Shown here: piece by piece, positions 12,521 through 18,865 of the stretch
Layout: each line of letters opens with the position of its first letter
Numbering within the stretch: position 1 is the first letter of the stretch
Assembly (NCBI GenBank): GCA_050692985.1
Contig: JBOGVZ010000041.1
Location: 1 to 19,998, forward strand
DNA: 19,998 nucleotides
Reading direction: 5' to 3'
Source of the DNA: JBOGVZ01 sp050692985
GTDB taxonomy: Bacteria; Actinomycetota; UBA4738; CALAEC01
Position numbers and translations under genes: made by a program
The notes under the pieces: generated by a model
Database searches by the model: none
Seen by the model: the letters and a program-made list of their open reading frames with translations, nothing else
What the model was told of the DNA's origin: nothing

Positions 12521-13228
12521 CTAGGCGGGGACCTCGACGTCCTTGATGCCGGCGGGGTCGATCCGGATGCCCGGGCCCATCGTGGTCGAGACGGTCACGC
12601 TTCGGATGTACCGGCCCTTGGCCGAGGCCGGCTTGGCCCGCAGGATCTCGTCCACGACCGCCAGGTAGTTCCCCAGCAGGGCGGCCTCGTCGAACGACCG
12701 CTTGCCCATGATCAGGTGCAGGTTCCCCTGCCGGTCGACCCGGTACTCGAGCTTGCCGCCCTTGATGTCCTGGACGGCCTTCCCGATGTCCTCCGTGACC
12801 GTCCCCGCCTTGGGGTTCGGCATGAGGCCCCGGGGCCCCAGGACCCGCCCGGCCTTGCCCACCACGGGCATCATGTCGGGGGTGGCCACCGCGGCGTCGA
12901 AGTCGATGTTGCCCTTCAGGACCTCCTGCACCAGCTCCTCGCCGCCGATGAGGTCGGCCCCGGCCTCCTGGGCCGCCCGGGCCTTGTCTCCGGCGGCGAA
13001 CGCGGCCACCCGCATGCTCCGCCCGGTGCCGTGGGGAAGGCTCACGGTGCCCCGGACCATCTGGTCCGCCTTGCGTGGATCCACCCCCAGGCGGATGGTC
13101 AGCTCCACGGTCTCGTCGAACTTGGCGGCCGGCATCCCCTTGAGGATCCGGATGGCGTCGGTGGGCGAGTACAGCTCGCCGCGATCGAACATCCGCCCGG
13201 CGTCCGCGTATCGCTTGGCGGAGCTCAC
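12521..13228 (-). CDS. rplA: 50S ribosomal protein L1
   Basis: L1 binds 23S rRNA at the mobile L1 stalk beside the E site and represses its own mRNA in several bacteria. The 235-residue protein is full length, with FDETVELTIRLGVDPRKADQMVRG near the N-terminus and the family signature around GRVLGPRGLMPNPKAGTV. It starts at GTG 13228, overlapping the rplK TGA stop by 4 bases (GTGA), so translation is probably coupled. It ends with TAG, followed by the 220-base leader of rplJ. Confidence 0.97.
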   Translation of the reverse strand: MSSAKRYADAGRMFDRGELYSPTDAIRILKGMPAAKFDETVELTIRLGVDPRKADQMVRGTVSLPHGTGRSMRVAAFAAGDKARAAQEAGADLIGGEELVQEVLKGNIDFDAAVATPDMMPVVGKAGRVLGPRGLMPNPKAGTVTEDIGKAVQDIKGGKLEYRVDRQGNLHLIMGKRSFDEAALLGNYLAVVDEILRAKPASAKGRYIRSVTVSTTMGPGIRIDPAGIKDVEVPA

Positions 13229-13662
13229 CCCGTCACCTCGATCCCCATGCTCCTGGCCGTCCCGGCAACGATCTTCATGGCGCTCTCGAGGTCGGTGGTG
13301 TTCAGGTCCTTCATCTTGGTCTCGGCGATCTGCCGGACCTGGTCCTGGGTGACCGAGGCCACCTTCTCCCGGTTCGGCTCTCCTGACCCCTTCTCGATCC
13401 CGGCGGCCTGCTTGAGGAGCTCGGCCGCCGGCGGCTGCTTGGTGATGAACGAGAAGGTGCGGTCCTCGTAGATCGTCAGCTCCACGGGGATGACCTGGCC
13501 CATCTGGTGCTGGGTGGCCTCGTTGTACTGCTTGCAGAACTCCATGATGTTCACGCCGTGCTGGCCCAGGGCCGTGCCCACCGGGGGCGCCGGGGTGGCC
13601 TGGCCGGCACGGATCTGGAGCTTCACGGCCGCCAGCACCTTCTTCCGCCGGGTGGCCGCCAT
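13225..13662 (-). CDS. rplK: 50S ribosomal protein L11
   Basis: L11 binds the GTPase-associated centre of 23S rRNA and is needed for RelA-type stringent signalling and thiostrepton binding. The product is 145 residues with the usual Pro-rich N-terminus (KLQIRAGQATPAPPVGTALG, then QHGVNIMEFCKQYN) and the C-terminal rRNA-binding domain ending TARSMGIEV. The ATG at 13662 shares its A with the TGA stop of nusG (TGATG). A GTG one codon earlier (13665) is possible. It overlaps rplA by 4 bases at its 3' end. Confidence 0.97.
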   Translation of the reverse strand: MAATRRKKVLAAVKLQIRAGQATPAPPVGTALGQHGVNIMEFCKQYNEATQHQMGQVIPVELTIYEDRTFSFITKQPPAAELLKQAAGIEKGSGEPNREKVASVTQDQVRQIAETKMKDLNTTDLESAMKIVAGTARSMGIEVTG

Positions 13663-14525
13663 CACACCCTGGCCACCTGGTCGAACGACAGCTCCACCGG
13701 CGTCTCCCGGTCGAAGATGTTGACCAGCACCTTGACCTTCGACTGGTCCACGTTGATCTCGTCGATCGTGCCGTTGAAGTCGGCGAACGGCCCGGAGATG
13801 ATCCGCACCACGTCGCCCTCCTCGAAGTCCAGCCGGAAGGTCGGCTTGGCCTCCTCCTTCTTGACAGCCAGGATCTTCTCCACCTCCCGCCGGGACAGGG
13901 GGGTGGGCTTCTGGCCGGTCCCGGAGGACACGAACCCCGTCACCCCCGGGGTGTTGCGGACGACGTACCAGGAGTCGTCGTCGTACGTCATCTTGACCAG
14001 GAGGTAGCCGGGGAAGACCTTCTTCTGGACGACCTGCTTGCGGCCGCCCTTGATCTCCATGACGTCCTCCATGGGGATCACCACGTCGAAGATCTTCTCC
14101 TGCATCTGCATGGTGTTGATCCGGGACTCCAGGTTGGTCTTCACCTTGTTCTCGTAGCCGGCGTAGGTGTGGATCACGTACCAGTCGCCGGGGCCGGCGA
14201 ACGGGTCGCCGTCGAGGGACTCCTCGGCCTCCGGGGGCGCGGACGCGGTGGGGACCTCCGGCGCCGGTTCTTCGGCCGGTGGCTCGGGGGCGGCCTCCTC
14301 GGTGGGGACCTCGGGTGCCGGTTCTTCGGCCGGTGGCTCGGGGGCGGGCTCCTCGGTAGGGACCTCGGCCATCGGCGGGGCCACCTCGTCCGGTGCGGGT
14401 TCCTCCTGGGGCACGGGCTCCTCGACCTGCCCCTGCGCCTCCACCGGGGGAACCACCTGCTCGGGGTCCTCCGCGGGGGGGACTCCGGTCGTGTCGGTCT
14501 GGTCCGGTCGTTCGTCGGCCATCAT
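13662..14525 (-). CDS. nusG: Transcription factor NusG with a long acidic N-terminal extension
   Basis: NusG binds RNA polymerase through its NGN domain and couples it to Rho or the ribosome through its KOW domain. The 287-residue product has an NGN domain from about residue 114 (DWYVIHTYAGYENKVKTNLE ... FPGYLLVKM) and a C-terminal KOW domain (FEEGDVVRIISGPFADFNGT ...). The first ~112 residues are an acidic Pro/Glu/Ala-rich tail including an 18-residue tandem repeat (EVPTEEPAPEPPAEEPAP). An acidic extension is known on some actinobacterial NusG proteins, but the exact repeat here is unexplained. Two consecutive ATGs (14525 and 14522) could start it, and no good ribosome site is seen. It lies 11 bases after secE, suggesting coupling. 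Confidence 0.96.
   Translation of the reverse strand: MMADERPDQTDTTGVPPAEDPEQVVPPVEAQGQVEEPVPQEEPAPDEVAPPMAEVPTEEPAPEPPAEEPAPEVPTEEAAPEPPAEEPAPEVPTASAPPEAEESLDGDPFAGPGDWYVIHTYAGYENKVKTNLESRINTMQMQEKIFDVVIPMEDVMEIKGGRKQVVQKKVFPGYLLVKMTYDDDSWYVVRNTPGVTGFVSSGTGQKPTPLSRREVEKILAVKKEEAKPTFRLDFEEGDVVRIISGPFADFNGTIDEINVDQSKVKVLVNIFDRETPVELSFDQVARV
14247..14358 (-). repeat. 54-bp tandem repeat in the nusG 5' coding region
   Basis: Two full 54-base units (14247-14300, 14301-14354) and the start of a third are nearly identical. They encode 18-residue acidic units EVPTEEPAPEPPAEEPAP and EVPTEEAAPEPPAEEPAP. Each unit is in frame, so slippage would change tail length without frameshift. Confidence 0.85.
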
Positions 14526-14536
14526 CGAGGAAGGGG

Positions 14537-14821
14537 TCAGCCGGACTGACCGCCGAAGACGAACAGCACGCCCTTCGAGATCAACAGGTCGAGGCCGAAC
14601 ACGAACGAGGCCACCACCACCACCGTCACCAGGACCACGACCGTATAGGCCAGCAGCTCCCGCCGGCTGGGCCAGGCAACCTTCTTCAGCTCCTGGCGGA
14701 CCTCACGGAGGAACTGCGCCGGCCCCACCCGCTTCCGGCGCTCGGGGGTCGGCCGCGGCGGGCGCGGCAGGCGCTCGGCCTGTCGCTGCCGTTGCATCAT
14801 CCGCTTGGTCTGTCTGTTCAT
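14537..14821 (-). CDS. secE: Preprotein translocase subunit SecE
   Basis: SecE clamps SecY in the SecYEG protein-export channel of the cytoplasmic membrane. The 94-residue protein has a basic N-terminal segment, the conserved FLREVRQELKKVAWPSRREL (about 37-56) that lies along the membrane surface, and one transmembrane helix (about 58-80), as in single-span actinobacterial SecE. I chose ATG 14821 with AAGGA upstream. Longer frames read into the tRNA-Trp gene. It lies 16 bases after the tRNA and 11 bases before nusG. Confidence 0.95.
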   Translation of the reverse strand: MNRQTKRMMQRQRQAERLPRPPRPTPERRKRVGPAQFLREVRQELKKVAWPSRRELLAYTVVVLVTVVVVASFVFGLDLLISKGVLFVFGGQSG

Positions 14822-14837
14822 CTCGTTCCTTCCGCGG

Positions 14838-14911
14838 CAGGGCCGGAGGGACTCGAACCCCCAACCGCCGGTTTTGGAGACCGGTGCTCTCCCAAATTGA
14901 GCTACGGCCCT
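14838..14911 (-). tRNA. trnW: tRNA-Trp (CCA anticodon)
   Basis: A complete 74-base cloverleaf: acceptor AGGGCCG/CGGCCCT with discriminator G, D-arm GCTC/GAGC, anticodon stem CCGGT/ACCGG with loop CTCCAAA (anticodon CCA), 5-base variable loop, and T-arm with TTCGAGT. The 3' CCA is not encoded; the template gives CCG. It lies between its promoter and secE, the position of the Trp tRNA in many actinobacterial secE operons, so it is likely cut from the same transcript. Confidence 0.96.
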
Positions 14912-14943
14912 CTGAGACCGGGCGGGGATGGCCGACCCGGCCA

Positions 14944-14949
14944 AGTATA
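14944..14949 (-). promoter_or_regulatory. -10 box of the trnW-secE-nusG-rplKA promoter
   Basis: TATACT, preceded by GTA, lies about 33 bases upstream of the tRNA 5' end. No good -35 is seen 16-18 bases upstream in this GC-rich sequence. It matches the -10 boxes of rpsL, rpoB and rpmG exactly, which supports the call. The divergent coiled-coil gene starts about 105 bases away. Confidence 0.55.
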
Positions 14950-15052
14950 TACGGACTGCCTCCTCCCCCGACGACCGCGACCGGGTGCGTACAGCGCATC
15001 CCTAGCCTACACTGGAGCGGATACCTCGCGCGGCCCAGGACGCGAGGAACCG

Positions 15053-15925
15053 ATGCAACAGACGAGCGAGCGGTCCCCGGTGGTGGGGCAGCCATCGCGC
15101 CGGCGGCCGCCCCGCAACCGTGCGTCGGCGGCCCAGACCGTCTCCCTGGCCGAGCTCGAGCGGCTCCTGGAGGCCCACGAGCGGGCCGTGCGGGCCCAGC
15201 TCGACGATGGCCTCCGGTCGCTGTACCGGGCCACCGTCAAGCTCATGCGCCAGGTCGCCGCGGAGGCGTGGCGGGCCGGAGGACCCGGTGCCGACGAGCG
15301 CCTCCGGGACCGCATCGTCGGTGCCCTGGCCCGTGACGACGCGCTCCGCGCCCTCCTGACCCAGGCCGACGAGCGCAACCAGGCGCTGCGGTTGCGCGTT
15401 GAGCGGATCGAGCGGGCCGTCCGCCATCTCATCACCGCCAACCGAGCCGCCCTCCAGGGGACCCGCCCGAACGGCCAGGGGCGGGACGCGGGGGGCGAAG
15501 CGGCGGCCGCCCTGGTGGCCCGGGTGGAGTCCCTGGCTGCCGAGGTGACCCGTGCCGGAGCTCGCCAGCACCAGGAGCTGGCTGCGTTCACCCGGCGGAC
15601 GGCCGAGGGGCTGGCCCAAGCCTCCCGGAGGGTCGCCGAGGAGCTGGCCCGGAGGATCGAGGCCCGGCCGGACGCGGCCACCCGCGACGACGTCCTGGCC
15701 GTGGCCCGGGCCGCCGAGGGAGTGGCCCGCCGGCAGGAGGAGCACCTGGAGCGCCGGCTGGACCAGCTGCGGGCCTCCTTCGACGCCCTGACCCGTGCCT
15801 CGGAGAGGCCGCGGGAACAGGCACCTCAGGGACGGTCGGGCTCGGCCCCTCGCCTCCGGGCGCTGGAGCGCCGGCTGGCCAGGATCTCCGGCGAGCTCGC
15901 CGCTCTGAGCCCCGGCGAGAGCTAG
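15053..15925 (+). CDS. Coiled-coil protein of unknown function
   Basis: I do not recognise this 290-residue protein. It starts at ATG 15053 with GAGGAA just upstream. The frame continues open upstream to about 14393 only because of GC bias and runs antisense to secE and the tRNA, so that extension is rejected. After a basic Pro/Arg-rich N-terminus (1-30), almost the whole protein is predicted-helical and rich in Ala, Arg, Glu and Leu (SLAELERLLEAHERAVRAQL, RRQEEHLERRLDQLRASFDA). Heptad-like spacing suggests long coiled coils, and no signal peptide or membrane segment is seen. Codon third positions are strongly GC, as in the neighbouring genes, supporting a real gene. It is divergent from trnW-secE. 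Its stop lies in the same CTAG as the anti-sigma stop on the other strand. Confidence 0.8.
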   Translation: MQQTSERSPVVGQPSRRRPPRNRASAAQTVSLAELERLLEAHERAVRAQLDDGLRSLYRATVKLMRQVAAEAWRAGGPGADERLRDRIVGALARDDALRALLTQADERNQALRLRVERIERAVRHLITANRAALQGTRPNGQGRDAGGEAAAALVARVESLAAEVTRAGARQHQELAAFTRRTAEGLAQASRRVAEELARRIEARPDAATRDDVLAVARAAEGVARRQEEHLERRLDQLRASFDALTRASERPREQAPQGRSGSAPRLRALERRLARISGELAALSPGES

Positions 15926-16260
15926 GCCGGCAGCGCCGGGCTGCCGCCGGGCGAGACGGCCCTGCGGGCCAGCCGCCTCCACAGGAGGGCGATGGCCCCC
16001 GCCCCCACCAGGGCTCCGCCCAGGGAGGCCGCGGCCACGTGTGCCCTTCGGTCGTGGGCCAGGCGCCGCACGCCCACCCGCCAGTCGGCCGCCGGCCCCA
16101 CCACGTGGGCCACCACGCGCTCCGGCAGGTCGGGCGGGGGAGCTTCCAGGATGCCTCGGAGCGAGGCCACGGCGCCGATCACCTCTCGGTACCGGGCCAG
16201 CTCCGTGGCGCAGTCGGCGCACGTCGCCAGGTGGACGTCGAGATCCGCGGGCTCGATCAC
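15922..16260 (-). CDS. Zinc-finger membrane anti-sigma factor
   Basis: A 112-residue protein probably holding the adjacent ECF sigma factor inactive at the membrane. The GTG at 16260 overlaps the sigma stop by 4 bases (GTGA), the usual coupled pair. Residues 8-30 carry the anti-sigma zinc-binding pattern H-x3-C-x2-C (His10, Cys14, Cys17 in HLATCADC). A hydrophobic helix at about 75-94 (VAAASLGGALVGAGAIALLW) is the likely single membrane span. Only about 18 residues follow it, so there is no sizeable extracytoplasmic sensor domain, and release may depend on redox or zinc, or on a partner protein. The start is preferred over the longer upstream frame, which lies inside the sigma gene. Confidence 0.85.
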   Translation of the reverse strand: MIEPADLDVHLATCADCATELARYREVIGAVASLRGILEAPPPDLPERVVAHVVGPAADWRVGVRRLAHDRRAHVAAASLGGALVGAGAIALLWRRLARRAVSPGGSPALPA

Positions 16261-16847
16261 GGTGCTCCTTCCTCCGCATAGTCCGGCAGCAGCCGCCGGA
16301 CGTCCTCGTGGCCCGGGGGAGCCGCTCCGTAGATGAGGTCCTTCAGGCGCCGACGGGCCCGGTGCAGGCGAACCTTCACCGCCCCCTCGGAGACGCCCAG
16401 CTGGTCGGCGATCTCCTGGCACGAGAAGCCGTACACGTCCTTGAGGACCACCGCGACCCGCTGGCCGTCCGGCAGCGCGGACAGCGCTCGCTTGACCTCC
16501 GTGTCCCCCAGCGAGTCCTCGTCGGGCTCGGAGTGGAGGGCCTGGCCCGGCAGCTCCTGTCCCTCGGCCAGCAGGTCGCCGAACCGCCCCCGACGGCGAA
16601 GGTGGGTCATGGCCACGTTGGATACGATGCGGTACAGCCAGGTCTCGAACCTGGCGTCCCCCCGGAATCCCCGCAGGGCCCGGTATGCCCGCAGATACGC
16701 GTCCTGGGCCACGTCCTCGGCCTCGTGTCGGTCCCCCACCAGGCGAAGCGCCAGCGTGTACACCTGGCGGTGGGTCAGCTCGACCAGTTCCTCGAAGGCG
16801 CCCGGGTCCCGCCGCCGGCAGGCCTCGAGCAGCTCGCGACTCACCAT
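16257..16847 (-). CDS. ECF-type RNA polymerase sigma factor
   Basis: A 196-residue group-4 (ECF) sigma factor that would redirect RNA polymerase to its own promoters. Region 2 is clear at about 15-86 (HEAEDVAQDAYLRAYRALRG ... ARFETWLYRIVSNVAMTHLRRR). Region 4 lies at about 122-172 (LPDGQRVAVVLKDVYGFSCQ ... IADQLGVSEGAVKVRLHRAR). The linker is acidic. The ATG at 16847 is followed by an alternative GTG at 16844, and neither has a convincing ribosome site. It is followed directly by the overlapping anti-sigma gene. A palindrome shared with the SDR operon lies 22-37 bases upstream. Confidence 0.92.
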   Translation of the reverse strand: MVSRELLEACRRRDPGAFEELVELTHRQVYTLALRLVGDRHEAEDVAQDAYLRAYRALRGFRGDARFETWLYRIVSNVAMTHLRRRGRFGDLLAEGQELPGQALHSEPDEDSLGDTEVKRALSALPDGQRVAVVLKDVYGFSCQEIADQLGVSEGAVKVRLHRARRRLKDLIYGAAPPGHEDVRRLLPDYAEEGAP

Positions 16848-16868
16848 CGCGCCGACCGCTTAGACACC

Positions 16869-16884
16869 GCTACCGGGGGGTAGG
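16869..16884. promoter_or_regulatory. 16-bp palindrome upstream of the sigma-factor gene (copy 1)
   Basis: GCTACCGGGGGGTAGG contains the inverted repeat CTACC-N4-GGTAG. The same element with only two changed central bases occurs at 18813-18828 in front of the SDR operon. A regulator or sigma factor binding both is a reasonable inference. Confidence 0.45.
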
Positions 16885-16927
16885 TTACCGGCCCGTCCCG
16901 GGGGAACGCTCGGGCCCCCTCCGTATC

Positions 16928-17073
16928 GGGATCGCTCGCCGGGTGACCCCACGGTGGTCCGTGCTCGGGGCGAGCTACTCCCCCGGACCCCCTCCGTCCC
17001 GGGGGATCGCTCGCCGGGTGACCCCACGGTGGTCCGTGCTCGGGGCGAGCTACTCCCCCGGACCCCCTCCGTC
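16928..17073. repeat. 75-bp tandem repeat, two copies, each with an internal stem-loop
   Basis: Bases 16928-16998 are repeated exactly at 17003-17073, a 71-base perfect match with a 75-base period. A further partial match (CCCCCTCCGT) occurs at 16915. Each copy can fold into an outer 7-bp stem (GCTCGCC/GGCGAGC, 16934-16975 in copy 1, 17009-17050 in copy 2) and an inner 5-bp stem CACGG/CCGTG with a 4-base loop. The second copy overlaps the last 24 bases of the hadB-like gene, so the duplication includes a gene tail. Position suggests terminator or mRNA-end function. Confidence 0.8.
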
Positions 17074-17496
17074 CAGCTCGACGACCGCGTGGGAGTTCTT
17101 GATGGCCTGGACGACGGACCCCTCACGTTCCACCTCGGCCCATACATCCAGCGTAACCCGCTTGGACGCCGGGTCCACGTCGGCCACCCGACCCTTGGCC
17201 ACCAGCGTCTCGTCCATGTACACCACGGCCCGGAACTGGACCCGGATCGCCGTGAGCGCGGCCGGGTCGCCGGCCCAGTCCTTGAGGGCGGTCACCAGGT
17301 GGGCCATCGAGAACATCCCGTGGGCGATGATGCCGGGGAAGCCAACGCTGCGGGCGAAGTCGTCGTCCTGGTGGAGGGGGTTCTGGTCGCCGGAGGCGTC
17401 CGCGTAGGCTTTGACGTCCTCCCGCTTGACGACCTTGGCGACCGAGAAGACCTCGTCGCCGACCGTGAGCCCGTCGAACCTGCGGCGCTCTGCCAT
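17050..17496 (-). CDS. MaoC-like (R)-hydroxyacyl dehydratase, HadB-like subunit
   Basis: A 148-residue single hot-dog protein with the catalytic motif of (R)-specific hydratases: YADASGDQNPLHQDDDFA (Asp37 and His42) followed by GFPGIIAHGM. In the mycobacterial HadAB complex the catalytic subunit of this type removes water from 3-hydroxyacyl-ACP. It starts at ATG 17496, whose A is shared with the TGA of the HadA-like gene (TGATG). The pair lies in the genomic position of M. tuberculosis hadA-hadB, between rpmG and trnW/secE, but I cannot tell from sequence whether the substrate is acyl-ACP or acyl-CoA. Its last codons fall in a tandem repeat. Confidence 0.88.
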   Translation of the reverse strand: MAERRRFDGLTVGDEVFSVAKVVKREDVKAYADASGDQNPLHQDDDFARSVGFPGIIAHGMFSMAHLVTALKDWAGDPAALTAIRVQFRAVVYMDETLVAKGRVADVDPASKRVTLDVWAEVEREGSVVQAIKNSHAVVELDGGGPGE

Positions 17497-17948
17497 CACG
17501 ACGGCTCCGCGGTCCCGCGGGACAGGAGGGTCGTGCGGGCCACGCACACCACCTCACCGGCCGCGTCCCTGATCTCGGCCTCGATCACCAGGAACTCGTT
17601 CGGTCCCCTGGCGTAGAGGTCGGCGATGCGAGGGGTTGCCCGCAGGACGTCGCCCACCACGATCGGCCTGCGCCATTCGTACTCCTGCTCGCCGTGGACC
17701 ACCATGGCGTAGTTCAACCCCAGCTCCTGGTCCAGGACCACTTGCCCGCTGGTCATGATCTGCATCACCGTGGGGAACGTGGGCGGTGCCAGCTGCTCGG
17801 GGAATCCGGCCGCCTTCGCCGCCTCGGCGTCCAGGAACCGCGGGTCCTCCTCCCCGATGGCCCGGGCGAACCCGGTGACCCGGTCTCGCTCGACCTCGAA
17901 GGTGACCTCCTGGTACTCCTTGCCCTTGAGCGCCGTGTTGAGGGGCAC
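17496..17948 (-). CDS. MaoC N-terminal-type dehydratase, HadA-like subunit
   Basis: A 150-residue hot-dog protein of the HadA type (FAS1-like dehydratase domain), with the segments VERDRVTGFARAIGEEDPRF and GFPEQLAPPTFPTVM near the N-terminus and YEWRRPIVVGDVL in the middle. It lacks the GDxNPxH catalytic motif, as expected for the substrate-binding partner of a HadB-like protein. The GTG start at 17948 has GGGAG upstream and lies one base after the SDR stop. It overlaps the HadB-like gene by one base, so the three genes form a tight operon. Confidence 0.85.
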   Translation of the reverse strand: MPLNTALKGKEYQEVTFEVERDRVTGFARAIGEEDPRFLDAEAAKAAGFPEQLAPPTFPTVMQIMTSGQVVLDQELGLNYAMVVHGEQEYEWRRPIVVGDVLRATPRIADLYARGPNEFLVIEAEIRDAAGEVVCVARTTLLSRGTAEPS

Positions 17949-17949
17949 G

Positions 17950-18756
17950 TCAGGCTCCCATCTGCCCGCCGGCCACCGGGAGGATCACGCCGCTCACGTA
18001 GTCGGCCTCCTCGCTGGCCAGGAACAGGTGCGCGTTGGCCACGTCCTCCGGGGTCCCGTAGCGGCCCAGGGCGATCAGCATCAGGGCCATCTGCCGGACC
18101 TGCTCGGGGATGCCGATGTCCTCTCCCTCCTGCTTGGCCTGGGTCAGGCGGGTGTCGATGAACCCCGGGGCCACGGCGTTGACGTTGATGCGGAAGGGCC
18201 CCAGCTCCCGGGCCAGGGTCCTGGTGAGCGAGATGATCCCGCCCTTGGCCGCCGTGTAGTTGGCCTGGCCGGAGTTCCCGATGAGGGCGGCCGTGGAGGT
18301 CGTGAACGTGACCTTCCTGTGGTACGCGGGCTGGCCGGATTCCCCGATCTCCCGCTTGGCCGCCCCCCGCAGATGGTCCATGGCCGCCAACGTCGTGTGG
18401 AACGCCGTCTTGAGGTTCACGTCGAGCGCGAAGTCCCACAGCTCGTCGTCCAGGTTGTGGAACGTCTTGTCCCTGGTGATGCCGGCGTTGTTGACCACGA
18501 TGTCGATCTTGCCGAAGGCCTCGGCGGCCTGGGACATCATCTGCCGCGCCTGCTCGAGATCCACCGTGTTCGCGGTCGAGACCAGGACCTCCCCGCCCGC
18601 CTCCTTGATGGCCCCGGCCGTCTCCTCCGCCGGCTCGGGATCGACGTCGTTGACCACGACCGCCGCACCCTCCTCCGCGAACCGGACCGCGGTGGCCCGG
18701 CCGATCCCCCGGCCCGAGCCGGTGATGACGGCCACCCTTCCCTCGAGGCGTGCCAC
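17950..18756 (-). CDS. Short-chain dehydrogenase/reductase, FabG-like
   Basis: A 268-residue cytosolic SDR that most likely interconverts 3-oxoacyl and 3-hydroxyacyl thioesters with NAD(P)H, supplying the HadAB-type dehydratase encoded next. The Rossmann motif TGSGRGIG (12-19), NNAG (89-92) and the catalytic tetrad Asn114, Ser154, Tyr167, Lys171 (FTTSTAALIGNSGQANYTAAK) are all present. A stretch at about 130-148 (RGAAKREIGESGQPAYHRK) is longer than in FabG of E. coli, as in hydroxysteroid/MaoC-linked SDRs. The GTG at 18756 has an excellent AAGGAGG site. It could also serve a degradative pathway. Confidence 0.87.
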   Translation of the reverse strand: MARLEGRVAVITGSGRGIGRATAVRFAEEGAAVVVNDVDPEPAEETAGAIKEAGGEVLVSTANTVDLEQARQMMSQAAEAFGKIDIVVNNAGITRDKTFHNLDDELWDFALDVNLKTAFHTTLAAMDHLRGAAKREIGESGQPAYHRKVTFTTSTAALIGNSGQANYTAAKGGIISLTRTLARELGPFRINVNAVAPGFIDTRLTQAKQEGEDIGIPEQVRQMALMLIALGRYGTPEDVANAHLFLASEEADYVSGVILPVAGGQMGA

Positions 18757-18810
18757 GCTTCCTCCTTCGGCGAATGGGGACCGCGGGTCCGCCGGTCCGC
18801 GGCTCGCAGC

Positions 18811-18840
18811 AGGCTACCGAAGGGTAGGAACCACGGTCAA
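18811..18840 (-). promoter_or_regulatory. Candidate promoter of the SDR-hadAB operon
   Basis: TTGACC (18840-18835), an 18-base spacer, then TAGCCT (18816-18811) on the minus strand. The -35 is good, the -10 weak. The spacer contains most of the 16-bp palindrome at 18813-18828, so a protein bound there would block or recruit polymerase. Confidence 0.4.
18813..18828. promoter_or_regulatory. 16-bp palindrome upstream of the SDR operon (copy 2)
   Basis: GCTACCGAAGGGTAGG, inverted repeat CTACC-N4-GGTAG, 14 of 16 bases identical to the element at 16869-16884. It lies 57 bases upstream of the SDR start, within the spacer of the candidate promoter. Confidence 0.45.
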
Positions 18841-18865
18841 GGCGACGTTCGTTCCCGGCACGGCT

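Noticed and set aside
14822..14944. Longer SecE start upstream of ATG 14821
   Set aside because: The added residues are a translation of the tRNA-Trp gene.
14393..15052. N-terminal extension of the plus-strand coiled-coil gene
   Set aside because: The open frame runs antisense over nusG, secE and the tRNA. ATG 15053 has a ribosome binding site and begins the host-like codon pattern.
15002..16279. Minus-strand open frame of 425 codons opposite the coiled-coil gene
   Set aside because: Low-complexity Gly/Arg/Pro-rich shadow without a ribosome binding site, overlapping the real anti-sigma frame.
16903..16925. GGAAC-N14-CGTAT as a plus-strand ECF promoter for autoregulation of the sigma gene
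   Set aside because: It points away from the sigma gene and has no plus-strand gene downstream; the spacing is also short.
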